Made by a program: the position numbers and the translations under genes. Positions 37,485 through 47,382 of a DNA stretch of 64,000 bases are shown here, piece after piece. The number at the start of each line of letters is the position of its first letter. The first letter of the stretch is position 1. This DNA comes from Aquilaria yunnanensis. Its lineage: Eukaryota; Streptophyta; Magnoliopsida; Malvales; Thymelaeaceae. The DNA lies in NCBI GenBank assembly GCA_039654915.1, contig CM077593.1, positions 118,847,413 through 118,911,412 of the forward strand, in the 5' to 3' direction. The notes below the pieces were generated by a model. The model searched no databases, was not told the origin of the DNA, and saw only the letters and a program-made list of their open reading frames with translations.

Positions 37485-37884
37485 CTATTGGTGGGAAACA
37501 TACCCAATACAAGGCTCAAAACAAATAAATCCATATCCGATGGATCCATAATGGGAAGCCCAATGAGTTAGTAAGGGAATTCCTATCTCAGAAGAAAATG
37601 AGATCTTGAAATTACGAGATTAGTTGGAGGATTCTTATTTAAGAGCTATTTACTTGGATCTCCCTTAGTTATATAAACCTTTCCAAGCGCCAATCTTGAG
37701 TTATGACATTTTGACTCTTCACCTTTAGCTCCTTTTTGTTCACCAAGAATCTGACTAGATTATCGAAGGGTTTCCCTGGGGAAAACATCTAGGAACTGAC
37801 ATTATCTTTGTGTGCAGGACCCTATTATAAAGTTCGCCACACCTTTGGCCCAAGCCCATATGATCCCTTCAACTATCATTATCA
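37485..37884 (+). repeat. 3' LTR of the Tat element
   Basis: Direct repeat of 28125-28521 with many substitutions and small indels. The right border is uncertain by about 6 bp because CTATCATTATCA offers two CA ends. Confidence 0.8.
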
Positions 37885-37889
37885 AAATG

Positions 37890-39450
37890 CCGCGGTATAT
37901 CGTGCAATTTCGTGCAAGTATGTACTGCAAAGTCTAGTTTTTTGTGCTGTATGTGAGTTATTCTTTTTGTCATTTTACACCAAAGTATCATATATAAATA
38001 TGTAAAATAATAAGCTATAATTAATATAAATATTTTGACATAAATATTAGTTCCATTTTTTTTGCTTACAAATAAAATTTAATTTACAAATGATGTCAAC
38101 ATAATTTAGATTTAAAAATTATTATCCAAAATGATTGATGCTATATTTAATTGAAGGTTCATCATCACCATCTCCAAGTACTTTCAATAATCTATTTGAT
38201 GTCAATCATTTGTTTTTACAGCCACAATATGGTGTTGATAAATATCTCTCAATTGAATTTTTAATGCACACAACCCTAATTGGGTGTTACTTTTACTTAC
38301 AAAATTTATTGACTTAAACCAGAGTTCCATTACATGAGATGAATATGTTACTTTTATAGAATAAGTTAGGACAAAAGTATTATACTTTGAGCCGTCTAGG
38401 AACTTAATATGGTACTAGAAAATGTAATTTTATTGTTAGAATATTGTTTCTTTTTTTTTTTCCCTCATGTATCTATAAATTAGTTTTTTTACTTAATAAT
38501 ATTTATTTTGTTATATATACTCTATTTTTTATGTTTTTTCATATTTAGGAAATTATGATGAAGAAAATAATAATACATATAAAAAATTTTAAAAAATTAT
38601 TTAATGTATTTCATCTTAAAATAATATTATAATATTTTTTTTGTAAAAACAATAATCGTATGTGATATGGTATATCATACGGTATATCCACAGAGTTAAA
38701 TACTGTGGTATATTACAGTATACCGCTTATCGTAGATAAGGGGTACGCGGTATAAATGTTTTCGCATTTTTTCATTTTATCATGCGTTATATTGCAATAT
38801 TTCGCATACCGCTAACTTTTTGTGTACATTTTGCTTGAAAACCGTGGTATATCACAAATATCACGATGCACGTACCACGGTATTTTATTTTTCGTGGATG
38901 CATGTGAATTATTTTTTTTTCATTTTACATCAAAATATCATAAATATATAAAACATTAAAATATAATTAATACACATATCATAAAATAAATATTTACTTT
39001 TATTCTTTTGGTTATTTTTCTTAGTTAACATAAAAATTTAATTGTTAGTTTGAGCCACCTAGAAACTCAATGTGGTATTAGAAAATGTACTATTATTATT
39101 AAAGTATTTTTTTCTTATATCAATAAATTAGTTTCTTTCTGAATATTATCTATTTTGCTTTATATATATAACATTTTTTATGTTTTTGTATTAAAAAAAT
39201 ATCTTCTATCATATATGTTTTATTTATATTTAAAAAATTATGATGAAAAAAATTAGAATACATATAAAATATGTAAAAAAAATTATTGAATTTATGTCAT
39301 CTTAAAATAATATTATAAGATTTTTTTTTTATGAAAATTGTTACGGTATGTAACGTCATATACCATGCGATATACCTTAAAATTTTGAGATGCGGTAACG
39401 ATATTTAACATTTTGAGTATCTCTAGAATTTACAATGTGCGATATACCTA
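37890..39450. repeat. CGGTATA-rich repeat with two direct copies
   Basis: 37950-38690 and 38895-39400 are diverged direct repeats. TTTGAGCCGTCTAGGAAC at about 38386 pairs with TTTGAGCCACCTAGAAAC at about 39049. CATTTTACACCAAAGTATCA at about 37970 pairs with CATTTTACATCAAAATATCA at about 38921, and TCATCTTAAAATAATATTAT also recurs. The joints are full of alternating GGTATA(T/C)C/CGCGGTAT motifs. No protein domain is seen. Confidence 0.7.
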
Positions 39451-40240
39451 ATGGTGGAGGAGTTTATGGTTTGCTTCTTCTTAGTGTTGGAGCGAGCAAT
39501 TGGCCTCACTAATTTTTGGAAAAGAATCCATGGCAATGGTGTAAGTGTTTTAGAAAGTTTATATTATGACCGCCAAATTTTTTATTTTACCCACTCACTC
39601 CAATGTTTAATGCAACAACAATAAGAGTATGTGACCATACATATAAACGACATTAAGTATCATGAAGACCAACTATACATATTATTAACACTAAATTGTT
39701 TCTTTTTTTTTTTTTACTATAACATACTGGAAGGAAAAACCAAAGATACTTATTTATTATTTATATGCAATGTTGTATAATTCTAGTCATACTTGGGGGA
39801 AAGTCCTACTTGTCCACCAACTTGTAGCATATACTCTTTCTTCGTCTTATATTGTATTTCTGACTACCTAAAAAAAATACTTATTTATAAATGATCTTAA
39901 CTAAGGCAATAGTGCAAGCGGGAATTACAGGCTAATCAGCCAGTTGCTAGCAACAATGTTGGCCAAAATGGTTGCTCGTGCGTGTTACTAACTTTCTTTC
40001 TTTGTTTAGTAATACTCTTTATTCACCCAAAAAAGAAATTGTTGGCTAACTAAGTTAATTATCTACTTGCATAAAAGCTCTTCAAATTGACTTCTCCTTT
40101 TGTTGATGGAATTGATTTCTTCTAATTCTCAGCTAAATTCTATCTTGTAACTCTTCTCTGATTTAATATATTTTACTTCTTTTACTTTTTTGAAGAGAAA
40201 AACCTTTCTGAATTCTTAATGTTATAAAATCACATCGCTA
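39451..40240. other. Spacer without a recognised gene
   Basis: AT-rich DNA with no convincing coding or repeat structure. Confidence 0.45.
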
Positions 40241-40600
40241 TAAATATTTAGGATTAGTTATAATTTACCATAAGGTTTAGGTAACATTACACTTTTTCCT
40301 TTTATTTCAGAAATATATACTTTATCCGGCCTTTTTTACTCTGTCCAACAGTAATTTTTAAAATTTAAATTTAAATTATACGATAGTTATCTTCCAGTAA
40401 TTTCATTCTATATAATATTTTTTTTATAGGTAATATACGTTTTAAATTATCAACTTTTTTTCTTTCTATAAATATTAAACAGTTTTTTAATATGGTAAAG
40501 TATAAAGTACAGGACAGAAGATCTATTTATGAAATATGAGGGAAAAAGTTCAATATTACCTAAACCTTAGAAGTAAATTGTAATTAACCCAAATATTTAA
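40241..40600. mobile_element. MITE with about 45-bp inverted ends
   Basis: The left end TAAATATTTAGGATTAGTTA...CATAAGGTTTAGGTAA matches the reverse complement of the right end, TAAATATTTGGGTTAATTAC...TCTAAGGTTTAGGTAA. The internal block AATTATACGATAGTTATCTT...AGTAATTT...TTTCTATAAAT is shared with 55265-55390. The element is 360 bp long with no coding capacity. Confidence 0.65.
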
Positions 40601-41380
40601 CTTCATTGTTCTTTTCCATTCAAAGGTTTAACACAAAATTAAAAATTCACAAACCTTAAACCTTAACGTATTGCAAGAAATTAGAAGTCAATTAGATGTG
40701 ATAGCTAGGTAATCAGTGGTTCATTCTAGTAATATATTTACTAGATTTTGACCTATATTCAATATTTTAATTAGTTCCTCAACCTTCTATGATTTGAGGA
40801 TCATAAAAAGTGCCTGATAATTAACAACATTATTCATAGCTCGTGTTGTAATTTTTCCTCCCCTATTATCCATATGCATGTATGGTATGCGTTAATCATG
40901 TAAAATTGACTTTAGAAAGCATATTGGTGGTAAGAGTATTTTATAGTTAAAATAATGTACCATTTTAAACTTCAGAGAGCAGGATATATTTTATAGTTAA
41001 AATAAGAGTACTTTATAGTTAAAATAACTCAATTGAACTTAACCATCGAAACGAGACTGGCTATATTTTGTTTTTTCTTTTTTTCTTTTGTTCTTTTGAA
41101 AAGGAAAATTGATTTAGTGTTACGGAGGATATTATATGTCGTTGTTATAAATAAAAATAGATAAACAGGATACTTATAAGTGAAAGGAAACAAGAAGGTA
41201 AGAAAATAGTTATATGCAGATTTACATGAATCAGTAAGTGTGATATATATATATATATATATATCTAGAAACAAAAATAGACAATAAAATAAACATATTC
41301 ACTATATGAAAATTCTTTTACAAGAATATCAGCTAAACCGGATCATGATCCAAGATTCAACAGAAGCATCTAAAAGCTAG
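40601..41380. other. Spacer with a (TA)n run
   Basis: A (TA)n tract lies near 41241-41263 and ATAGTTAAAATAA is repeated near 40943-41028. No gene is recognised. Confidence 0.5.
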
Positions 41381-41539
41381 AAGCTACATTCTGAGCCCGA
41401 ACTATATAGGGAAGAAACAAAACGCAAAGATAATAGACTATAAGAACCACAACGACTGGGATTACCAAAATCATAATAAACAAAATTCCCGAGTTCCTGC
41501 CTCTACCTCACCGTTCAGTTTCGCTGCAGGACGACCAGA

Positions 41540-41825
41540 TTAACGACGCTTCATGCAGAAAACCACGAGGCGGAACACCAGAAATGGGATGCCAGGTTCA
41601 ACAACATACCACAAAGAGGAACTGGCAGCTCTATTTATATGTTTCCCCCCCTCGGGTCTGCCTTTGGCTGGCTTTGAGAGCCTCCAAAACCAACCGTATC
41701 CGATGCAACCAATATAAGCAACGAAACGTCCATTCTGTCCTGTGTGACGTCGCACCAAAGTTTTCTCCACAAGTTAGGCAGCTTGCAAGAGCCAACCAGA
41801 GAAGTTGAACTCGAAGAAGCAACAT
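41540..41825 (-). other. Possible 3' exon or small ORF, uncertain
   Basis: Two overlapping minus-strand frames are open here. One of 76 codons ends SSSLWYVVEPGIPFLVFRLV and has a hydrophobic stretch near its C-terminus. The other starts MLLLRVQLLWLALASC and looks like a signal peptide. Neither belongs to a family I recognise. It may be the 3' exon of the minus-strand transcript that starts near 47245, or it may be chance. Confidence 0.2.
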
Positions 41826-42102
41826 GACGCGAACGATAAAAAATTTGTAGTTGATGGCTCTTTATAATATTAATTACAACCTGGGAAGTTTCTTACAGCC
41901 AGAAAGATGCAGAAAAATAGATCAAAAGTTCTCATCCAACAAGTCCTCCGGGGCAAATTTTGGTATCAGCATTACGGAATCACCCGTCATGTGAGGTTTT
42001 TCGTACAAGCAATTGTACATTTAATTAGTAATAAAGGGTTCATCAAAACAATAATAATAATAATAAGGGAACATTTTATATGCCGTATGGCAAATTTTCT
42101 CC

Positions 42103-42360
42103 TCAACATATACTAATTTGCAGTAGGTTGTGCCAATGAGCACGGCAATAACAGTGGAAAGAGCCTAAACTCACAAGATCAGGCAAAAACACGCCTGCTG
42201 GCAAAGCATAAGAGCTTTTGTGAACTTTCTTCACATCTTCTGGAAATCCTGATCCTGCCTCTGCCAGATGAAGCAAACAGCCTTGTATAACCTGCTCAGC
42301 TCTCCTGTTGCGTATGATGAAATGTGATCCTTTCTTTGCATTCGCCACTTCTCCCGGCAA
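42103..42360 (-). other. Open frame at the left edge of the array, uncertain
   Basis: A minus-strand frame of 85 codons contains GFPEDVKKVHKSSYALPAGV, which is not low complexity. I recognise no family. The DNA at its right half is homologous to 43880-43990 in the neighbouring unit, where the frame is not kept, so coding is doubtful. Confidence 0.15.
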
Positions 42361-42522
42361 CTCTTAAGAGCAAAGGTACACATACCTTGTCTTCCTAGAA
42401 AGGGCTGCGAAAACAACAGTTGTATGAGCTCACCTGTTAATATGTATGATAAAACCATTGGAACCTAACAACGCTTTCTGTGTGAAAAGGCTCTTAAAAC
42501 ACCCTATAAACACCTCTTTGCA

Positions 42523-42588
42523 TCCCTTCAGATCTCATAGCTTTGACAAAATCATGGATGAGTTCCTGACATGTGATTCATCAACTGC
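42523..42588 (-). ncRNA. Candidate C/D snoRNA, type A (copy at 42.5 kb)
   Basis: On the minus strand there is a C box TGATGA (42583-42578), a degenerate D'/C' centre (GTCAGG, then CCATGATTT), a guide-like stretch CAAAGCTATGAGAT and a D box CTGA (42531-42528). Flanks GCA and TGC could pair. The C-to-D spacing is in the normal range for short plant C/D snoRNAs. The target RNA is unknown. Confidence 0.5.
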
Positions 42589-42669
42589 TGCTTCTTTTCA
42601 CAGCACCAAGCATACATACATATACACATACACACAGGAAAAGAAAGAAGCGAAAGAGAGAACAAAAGT

Positions 42670-42700
42670 GTGTGCCAGAGAGAGAGAGAGAGAGAGAGAA
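42670..42700. repeat. (GA)n microsatellite of array unit
   Basis: One of a series of (GA)n tracts at matching places in the tandem units. The others are at about 43340-43375, 44170-44210, 44910-44938, 45575-45595 and 46265-46302. (ATG)n at 44958-44996 and (TTG)n(ATG)n at 46315-46355 adjoin two of them. Frames rich in His or Gln here are translations of these repeats. Confidence 0.85.
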
Positions 42701-43180
42701 GATGTGGTGCTGTGAAGAAGCAGGGGAAGTGAATTAATGCCAGAACAAAACTATCAATAAAGATGAGTACTCCATCATTAGGGTTATGCAAAAGATGTGG
42801 GGATCCGAATAAAAGTTAGAACTTATTGTCTACAAAAATTGAAAACGCACTTTGGCTTGTACTTTTTTATTTATATCACTAAACAGGATCATCATTAAAA
42901 AAAACATGAGGATCAGAATACAAGTAGCAGGGGCCCTAGTTCTCAGTACTATGATAAAGCCATTGTAACAAGTTTATCTTCATTGAAAAAAACAAAATAC
43001 GATAAAGCCTTCCAATTGACCGACTTGCAACTACTTTCCAAGCATAGAACGCTTAACCGACCAAAGCAGATCGAATCCAGAATTCAAAGCCCTTGAGAGA
43101 CCAGTATGGAGTTTCGTGGCATACAAAATAGAGAAACCCTTTTTCTCACTGACAACTTCAAAATCTAATGGCTTCATCTA

Positions 43181-43245
43181 TGCCCTCAGATCTCATAGCT
43201 ACATCAGGTCATTTGCAGCATAACGAACTTATTTTCATCAAAAGC
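43181..43245 (-). ncRNA. Candidate C/D snoRNA, type B (copy at 43.2 kb)
   Basis: C box TGATGA (43240-43235), then AAATAAGTTCGTTATG before CTGC (possible D'), a C'-like TGATGTA, the shared guide GCTATGAGAT and a D box CTGA (43189-43186). Flanks GCTTT and GGGC allow a short stem with G-U pairs. This is the best-preserved type B copy, with a clear C' box. Confidence 0.55.
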
Positions 43246-43335
43246 CTTCACACATCATCAGCAATTGCAAATGTTGGATGAACAGATAGATAGATACATA
43301 CATACATATACAGATAGATGGATGGATAGATGGAT

Positions 43336-43377
<42 letters not shown>

Positions 43378-43807
43378 CTGGCGACAACGACAAGAATGAT
43401 GATTACAAGAGTGATGATAGGTGCTAGGGCTCATGAAGAATATAAGTGCAACTGCTCCATTGGATGAGTTTTCCATCATGGGGCACATACAAATGCTCAT
43501 AATTGAAATCAAGCGAAAAATCAAATCACATATTGTCCAGTAAGCGACTAAAGAGAAGCACTTGCAACCGGTAGTTCATTAAAGAATATCCTTCCAAAAA
43601 CAAGATATCCATATTACGCAACAATCTACATTTATAGAAGAATGAAGAACCTACCATTTAAAGCTCACCAGTAACTTCCCCACAGTAAATGAATGGAACT
43701 CAAAAGTACCCAAACGATATGCATGATATGATTACTTGGAAATTAATAGTGCTTCTTCTAAGTGAATAGGCCCTTAAAACACCCTAAGAGCACCCCTTTG
43801 CAAAGAA

Positions 43808-43875
43808 GCCCATCAGATCTCACAACTTTGAAAATACCATAGATTAGTTCCAGAAAAATATTATTCATCAATAGC
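43808..43875 (-). ncRNA. Candidate C/D snoRNA, type A (copy at 43.8 kb)
   Basis: C box TGATGA (43870-43865), D'-like TTCTGGAA, C'-like CTATGGTA, guide CAAAGTTGTGAGAT and D box CTGA (43816-43813). The guide differs at two positions from the other type A copies (AGTTGTG for AGCTATG). Flanks AGC and GCT could form the terminal stem. Confidence 0.5.
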
Positions 43876-44079
43876 TCTCCAGTCGCATACTGTGAAATGT
43901 GAGTCATTCTGCTCTTCTCATGGCAATTTTTAAGCACCAAGGCTTGTCTTTCTGAAAAGAGTTAAGAAGACAACACTGGTATGAGATAACCTGATAATGC
44001 ACATGATACAATTACTGGAACTCAATAATGCTTTCTCTTAGTGAAAAGGCAGTTAAAACACCCTAAACACCTCTTTGCA

Positions 44080-44125
44080 CCCCTTCAGATCTCATAGCTT
44101 TGAAAAATCATAGATGAGCAGCACC
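44080..44125 (-). pseudogene. Truncated type A snoRNA copy, C box deleted
   Basis: The D half is intact (ATGATTTTTCAAAGCTATGA, then GAT and CTGA at 44088-44085). Compared with the 42.5 kb copy, about 38 bp including the C box have been lost between GATGAG and CAGCACCAAGC. It should not be a functional C/D snoRNA. Confidence 0.5.
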
Positions 44126-44747
44126 AAGCATACATATAACATATATACATACACACAGGAAAGGAGAGAACGAGAGAGAGAGAGAGCGAGAGCGAGAGAG
44201 AGAGAGAGGATGTGGTGCTGTGAAGACACTGGAAATGAATTATTGCTTGAGATATAACCATCAATAGAGATGAGTACTCCATCATTAGGGTTATGAAAAG
44301 AACAAGAAGGAATCCAAATAAAAAATTAGAACTCATTTTTTACAGAAATTGAAAATGCGACTTTAGCTTATATTTTTTCTCTGTAACGCTAAACAGGATC
44401 ATAACCTTAAAACATCACTTATGTAACTCCACGAATATAAATCAATTGTGGTATATATCGATGCAAAAGGACTGAAAATTTCAGCATGAGGATCTGAACA
44501 CAAGTAGCAGAGCCCTCAGGTCTCAGTACTATGATAAAGGCTTTGCAGCAAGTATATCTTGACAGAAAAAACACAATACAATAATAAAGCCTTCCAATCG
44601 ACCAACTTGCAATGTCTTTCCAAGTATAGGACACACCAAAGAGATGAATCCAGAATTCAAAGCCCTTGAGAGACCAAAATACCTGACAACTAACACTTGC
44701 TTAACATTTATGGTAAGCATTACATCCAAATCTAATGGCTTCATCAA

Positions 44748-44812
44748 TGCCCTCAGATCTCATAGTTACATTAGGTCATTTGCAGCATAACAAACTAATT
44801 TTCATCAAGATC
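44748..44812 (-). ncRNA. Candidate C/D snoRNA, type B (copy at 44.8 kb)
   Basis: C box TGATGA (44807-44802), GTTTGTTATG before CTGC, a C'-like TAATGTA, guide ACTATGAGAT and D box CTGA (44756-44753). The terminal stem is weaker than in the 43.2 kb copy. Confidence 0.5.
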
Positions 44813-44959
44813 CCACACATCATCAGCAATTGTAAATGTTGGATGGATAGACAAATAAAAGACATATATACATATGGATAGATGGATAGCTAGAGGAAGA
44901 GGGAGGGGGGAGCGAGAGAGAGAGAGAGAGAGAGAGAGAACATGGCGACAATGATGAGA

Positions 44960-44997
<38 letters not shown>

Positions 44998-45399
44998 TGC
45001 AAGAGTGACGATAGTTGTGAAGGATCATGAAGAATATAAGTGCAACTGCTCTATCAGGTGAGTTTTCCACCATGGGGCATACACAACTCCACACTGTAAT
45101 TAAAATCAAGCAAACAGTCAAAACACAAATTAGTTAGTCAGCAACTAACAAGAACTTGCAACCACGTGTAGTTCACAAGTGGCTATCCTTTCACACAGAA
45201 GAAATGCATAATATGCAACTAACTACATGTATTGAAGAATGAAGATTTACCATTTAAAGCTTACCAGCAACCTCCATACATTAAGCCATTGCGCCTCAAA
45301 AAGACCCCAATAATATGCATGATATGGCGATTTGGAAATTAATAGTGCTTCCTATAAGAGAATAGGACCTTAAAATTTAAAATACCTTGTGCCATAGAT

Positions 45400-45466
45400 G
45401 CCCTTCAGATCTCATAGCTTTGAAAATATCATAGATGCGTTCCAGACAATATTATTCATCAGTGGC
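45400..45466 (-). ncRNA. Candidate C/D snoRNA, type A (copy at 45.4 kb)
   Basis: C box TGATGA (45461-45456), D'-like TCTGG, C'-like ATGATAT, guide TTCAAAGCTATGAGAT and D box CTGA (45408-45405). The flanks GCCAC and AGGGC allow GCC/GGC pairing. This is the best type A copy: all four boxes and the stem are recognisable. Confidence 0.55.
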
Positions 45467-46138
45467 TTCTTGCCAGAGCACCACCTGTGACCTGTGCATT
45501 TACACATACATAAATACAACAGGAGAGAGATGGAAAGATACATGCATACATACATACATACATATATAGATAGATAGAGAGACAGAGAGAGGATGTGGAC
45601 ATCTGGTGCTGTAAAGAAGCAGCAAGTGAGATCATGTTGGAACTATAACTATAAAAATATGGATTCTACATCATCAGGGCTATGCAAAAGAGGATGTGGT
45701 GGTCCAAATGCAATTTAGTAGTCAATAATTACAGGCACTAAAAATAAGACTAAATCCATGATGACAGTTAGGTTTACCTCTCTTGAAACAGGATATACAG
45801 TCTTAAAGCACCACTTATATTTAACTCCACCAATATAAAAGATTGTGATAGAAATCAGCATCAGAGGACCAAAACGACAGTATGAAAATTTAAATATAAT
45901 TAGCAGCCCCCTTAGTTCTCGGTGCTATGATAAAGGCTTTGCAATACGTTTATCTTGGCTGTTATATACAACATATGGTAAAGCCTTTCAGTTTACCAAC
46001 TTACAATAGATTTTCCAAGTAATCACCAAAGTATAAAAATTCAGAGTTCACGGACCTAGACAGACCAGCACAGTTTACACCTAACACTAGCTTGACATTT
46101 ATAGTAAGCATTACTTTTGAATTGGATGCCTTGATGAA

Positions 46139-46203
46139 TGCCCTCAGATCTCATAGCTACATTAGGTCATTCGCAGCATAACAAACTCATTTTCATAAAG
46201 AGC
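46139..46203 (-). ncRNA. Candidate C/D snoRNA, type B (copy at 46.1 kb)
   Basis: D box CTGA (46147-46144), guide GCTATGAGAT and GTTTGTTATG/CTGC are conserved. The C box reads TTATGA instead of TGATGA (46198-46193). The flanks GCTC and GGGC can pair over four bases. Function depends on whether the altered C box is tolerated. Confidence 0.4.
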
Positions 46204-46259
46204 CTTTACACATCATCAGCAATTGTGAACACTGGAAGGACAGAGAGACAGAGACAGAC

Positions 46260-46306
<47 letters not shown>

Positions 46307-46969
46307 GGTGAAGAGTTGTTGTTGTTGTTGTTGTTGTTGATGATGATGATGATGATTACAAGAGTGATGATAGTTGTCAAGACTCATGAAGAAAATAAGT
46401 ACAACTGCTCTAGGCAATGAGTTTTTCATCACGGGGCAGACACAAATCCTCAAAGAATTAAATCAGTAACTCAAACCTAGATACGAACAGTCAAAATACA
46501 TATTGATTACTCTACGACAAAAGAGAAGCACTTAACAATGGTTCATGAATGGCTACCTTCACAAGGAAGAAATGCATTAATATCATGCAACAACTTACAT
46601 ATACTGAAATGAAACGAATCCACCATTTCAAGTTCACCAGCAATTCCCCTACATCAAGCCACTGCGGCTGAACAGAAACCATGTGCAGTTTTCAACTCCT
46701 AATTCTGTTTTCATCGTCAACAAAGCAACATTTCAGAAGCACCAAAGAAAAAGTAAAGAGCTGTTTGATGTATCAGGAGTCTTAATGCTTCTCGAAGATT
46801 AGAATTTGCGTCAGATTAAGCTTTCTAGACTGCATGTCATCAATATTGAGTGAAACAAACTGCTCAGAGCCCAGTGCATATATCATGATACTTCAAAGAC
46901 GACTTCTTCTTCTTCTTTTAAAAAAAACACCCGTTTGATTCTTTTGGAAAAAAAACAAAGGCAATAAAA

Positions 46970-47035
46970 TCCTTCAGACCTCATAGCTTTTCTGCAAATC
47001 ACCGCGGTTTTGGCGCTAATGGCATCCATCGAAGG
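46970..47035 (-). ncRNA. Degenerate first unit of the snoRNA array
   Basis: AAAAGCTATGAGGTCTGAAGG at 46992-46972 matches the guide and D box of the other units with one change. An acceptable C box at the right distance is not seen (nearest GATGGATG). Confidence 0.3.
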
Positions 47036-47233
47036 CTTTTAAGCCAAGGCCCGCCACCAACAAAATGTAGCGTATGTATGTATGTATGAGTGCGTGTGTA
47101 AAAGAAGTAAGAGGAGACGGCGATGACGGTGGAGAGGCGGCCGCCGCCAGCAAAAGGCGAGATAAGAAATACAAGGCACAGATCCAAAACAACCATTGCA
47201 AATTCAGAAGGGAAAAGTACCTGGCTGTAGCTT

Positions 47234-47292
47234 GTTAGGGTTTTAAGGAAAGGGGATGGTTCAAATTAGTGGGCCTATGTTTGGGCCAACAA
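47234..47292. promoter_or_regulatory. Bidirectional promoter with telo-box and two site II motifs
   Basis: A telo-box (AAACCCTAA on the minus strand, 47243-47235) lies beside two TGGGCC-type site II motifs (47270-47276 and 47281-47289). The RING gene starts at 47383 in the opposite direction. Telo-box plus site II is known from plant ribosomal-protein and snoRNA gene promoters. The motifs are seen; shared promoter use is inferred. Confidence 0.6.
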
Positions 47293-47382
47293 GATGGGTC
47301 CCGCAACTTTAAGCTCTAGCTCTCCGAGACGATCAATTTTATTCGGCCGTTGGTGGTCAACAAACTCACTCCGATATCGGGG

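Larger units (their letters stand above)
28125..37884 (+). mobile_element. Decayed Ty3/gypsy LTR retrotransposon, Tat type
   Basis: Two diverged LTRs enclose a primer-binding-site-like sequence, gag, protease, reverse transcriptase, RNase H, a second (archaeal-type) RNase H, integrase, a long antisense ORF and a polypurine tract. The second RNase H between the normal RNase H and integrase, with extra antisense coding downstream of pol, is characteristic of the Tat lineage. Every coding domain has stops and frameshifts and the LTRs differ at many positions, so the insertion is old and inactive. No clear target-site duplication remains, partly because the target is itself repetitive. Confidence 0.9.
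41380..47245 (-). ncRNA. Candidate polycistronic snoRNA host transcript
   Basis: The proposed transcript starts near 47245 at an AAACCCTAA telo-box. Its likely first exon ends at ACAGCCAG/GTACTT (donor after 47221). It runs left through six or more diverged tandem units of about 0.65-0.75 kb that alternate between two types, giving a longer period of about 1.5 kb. Each unit carries a candidate C/D snoRNA, a CATACATA-type run, a (GA)n microsatellite and a conserved ATGAAGAATATAAGTGCAAC or GAGTACTCCATCATTAGGG block. No long reading frame is conserved across units, which argues for a non-coding precursor. The 3' end is not determined. Confidence 0.4.

Noticed and set aside
42940..42990. Another conserved minus-strand block (GGCTTTATCATAGTACTGA) in three units of the array
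   Set aside because: It has a CTGA, but the only C-box-like motif is about 30 bases away, too close for a C/D snoRNA, and the box is lost in the other copies.
46193..46453. His/Gln-rich frames in the array
   Set aside because: They translate (TTG)n, (ATG)n and (GA)n microsatellites that differ between units.
47350..47382. Upstream in-frame extension of the RING protein
   Set aside because: The extension would need a TTG start; the first ATG in frame is at 47383, directly before the RING finger.
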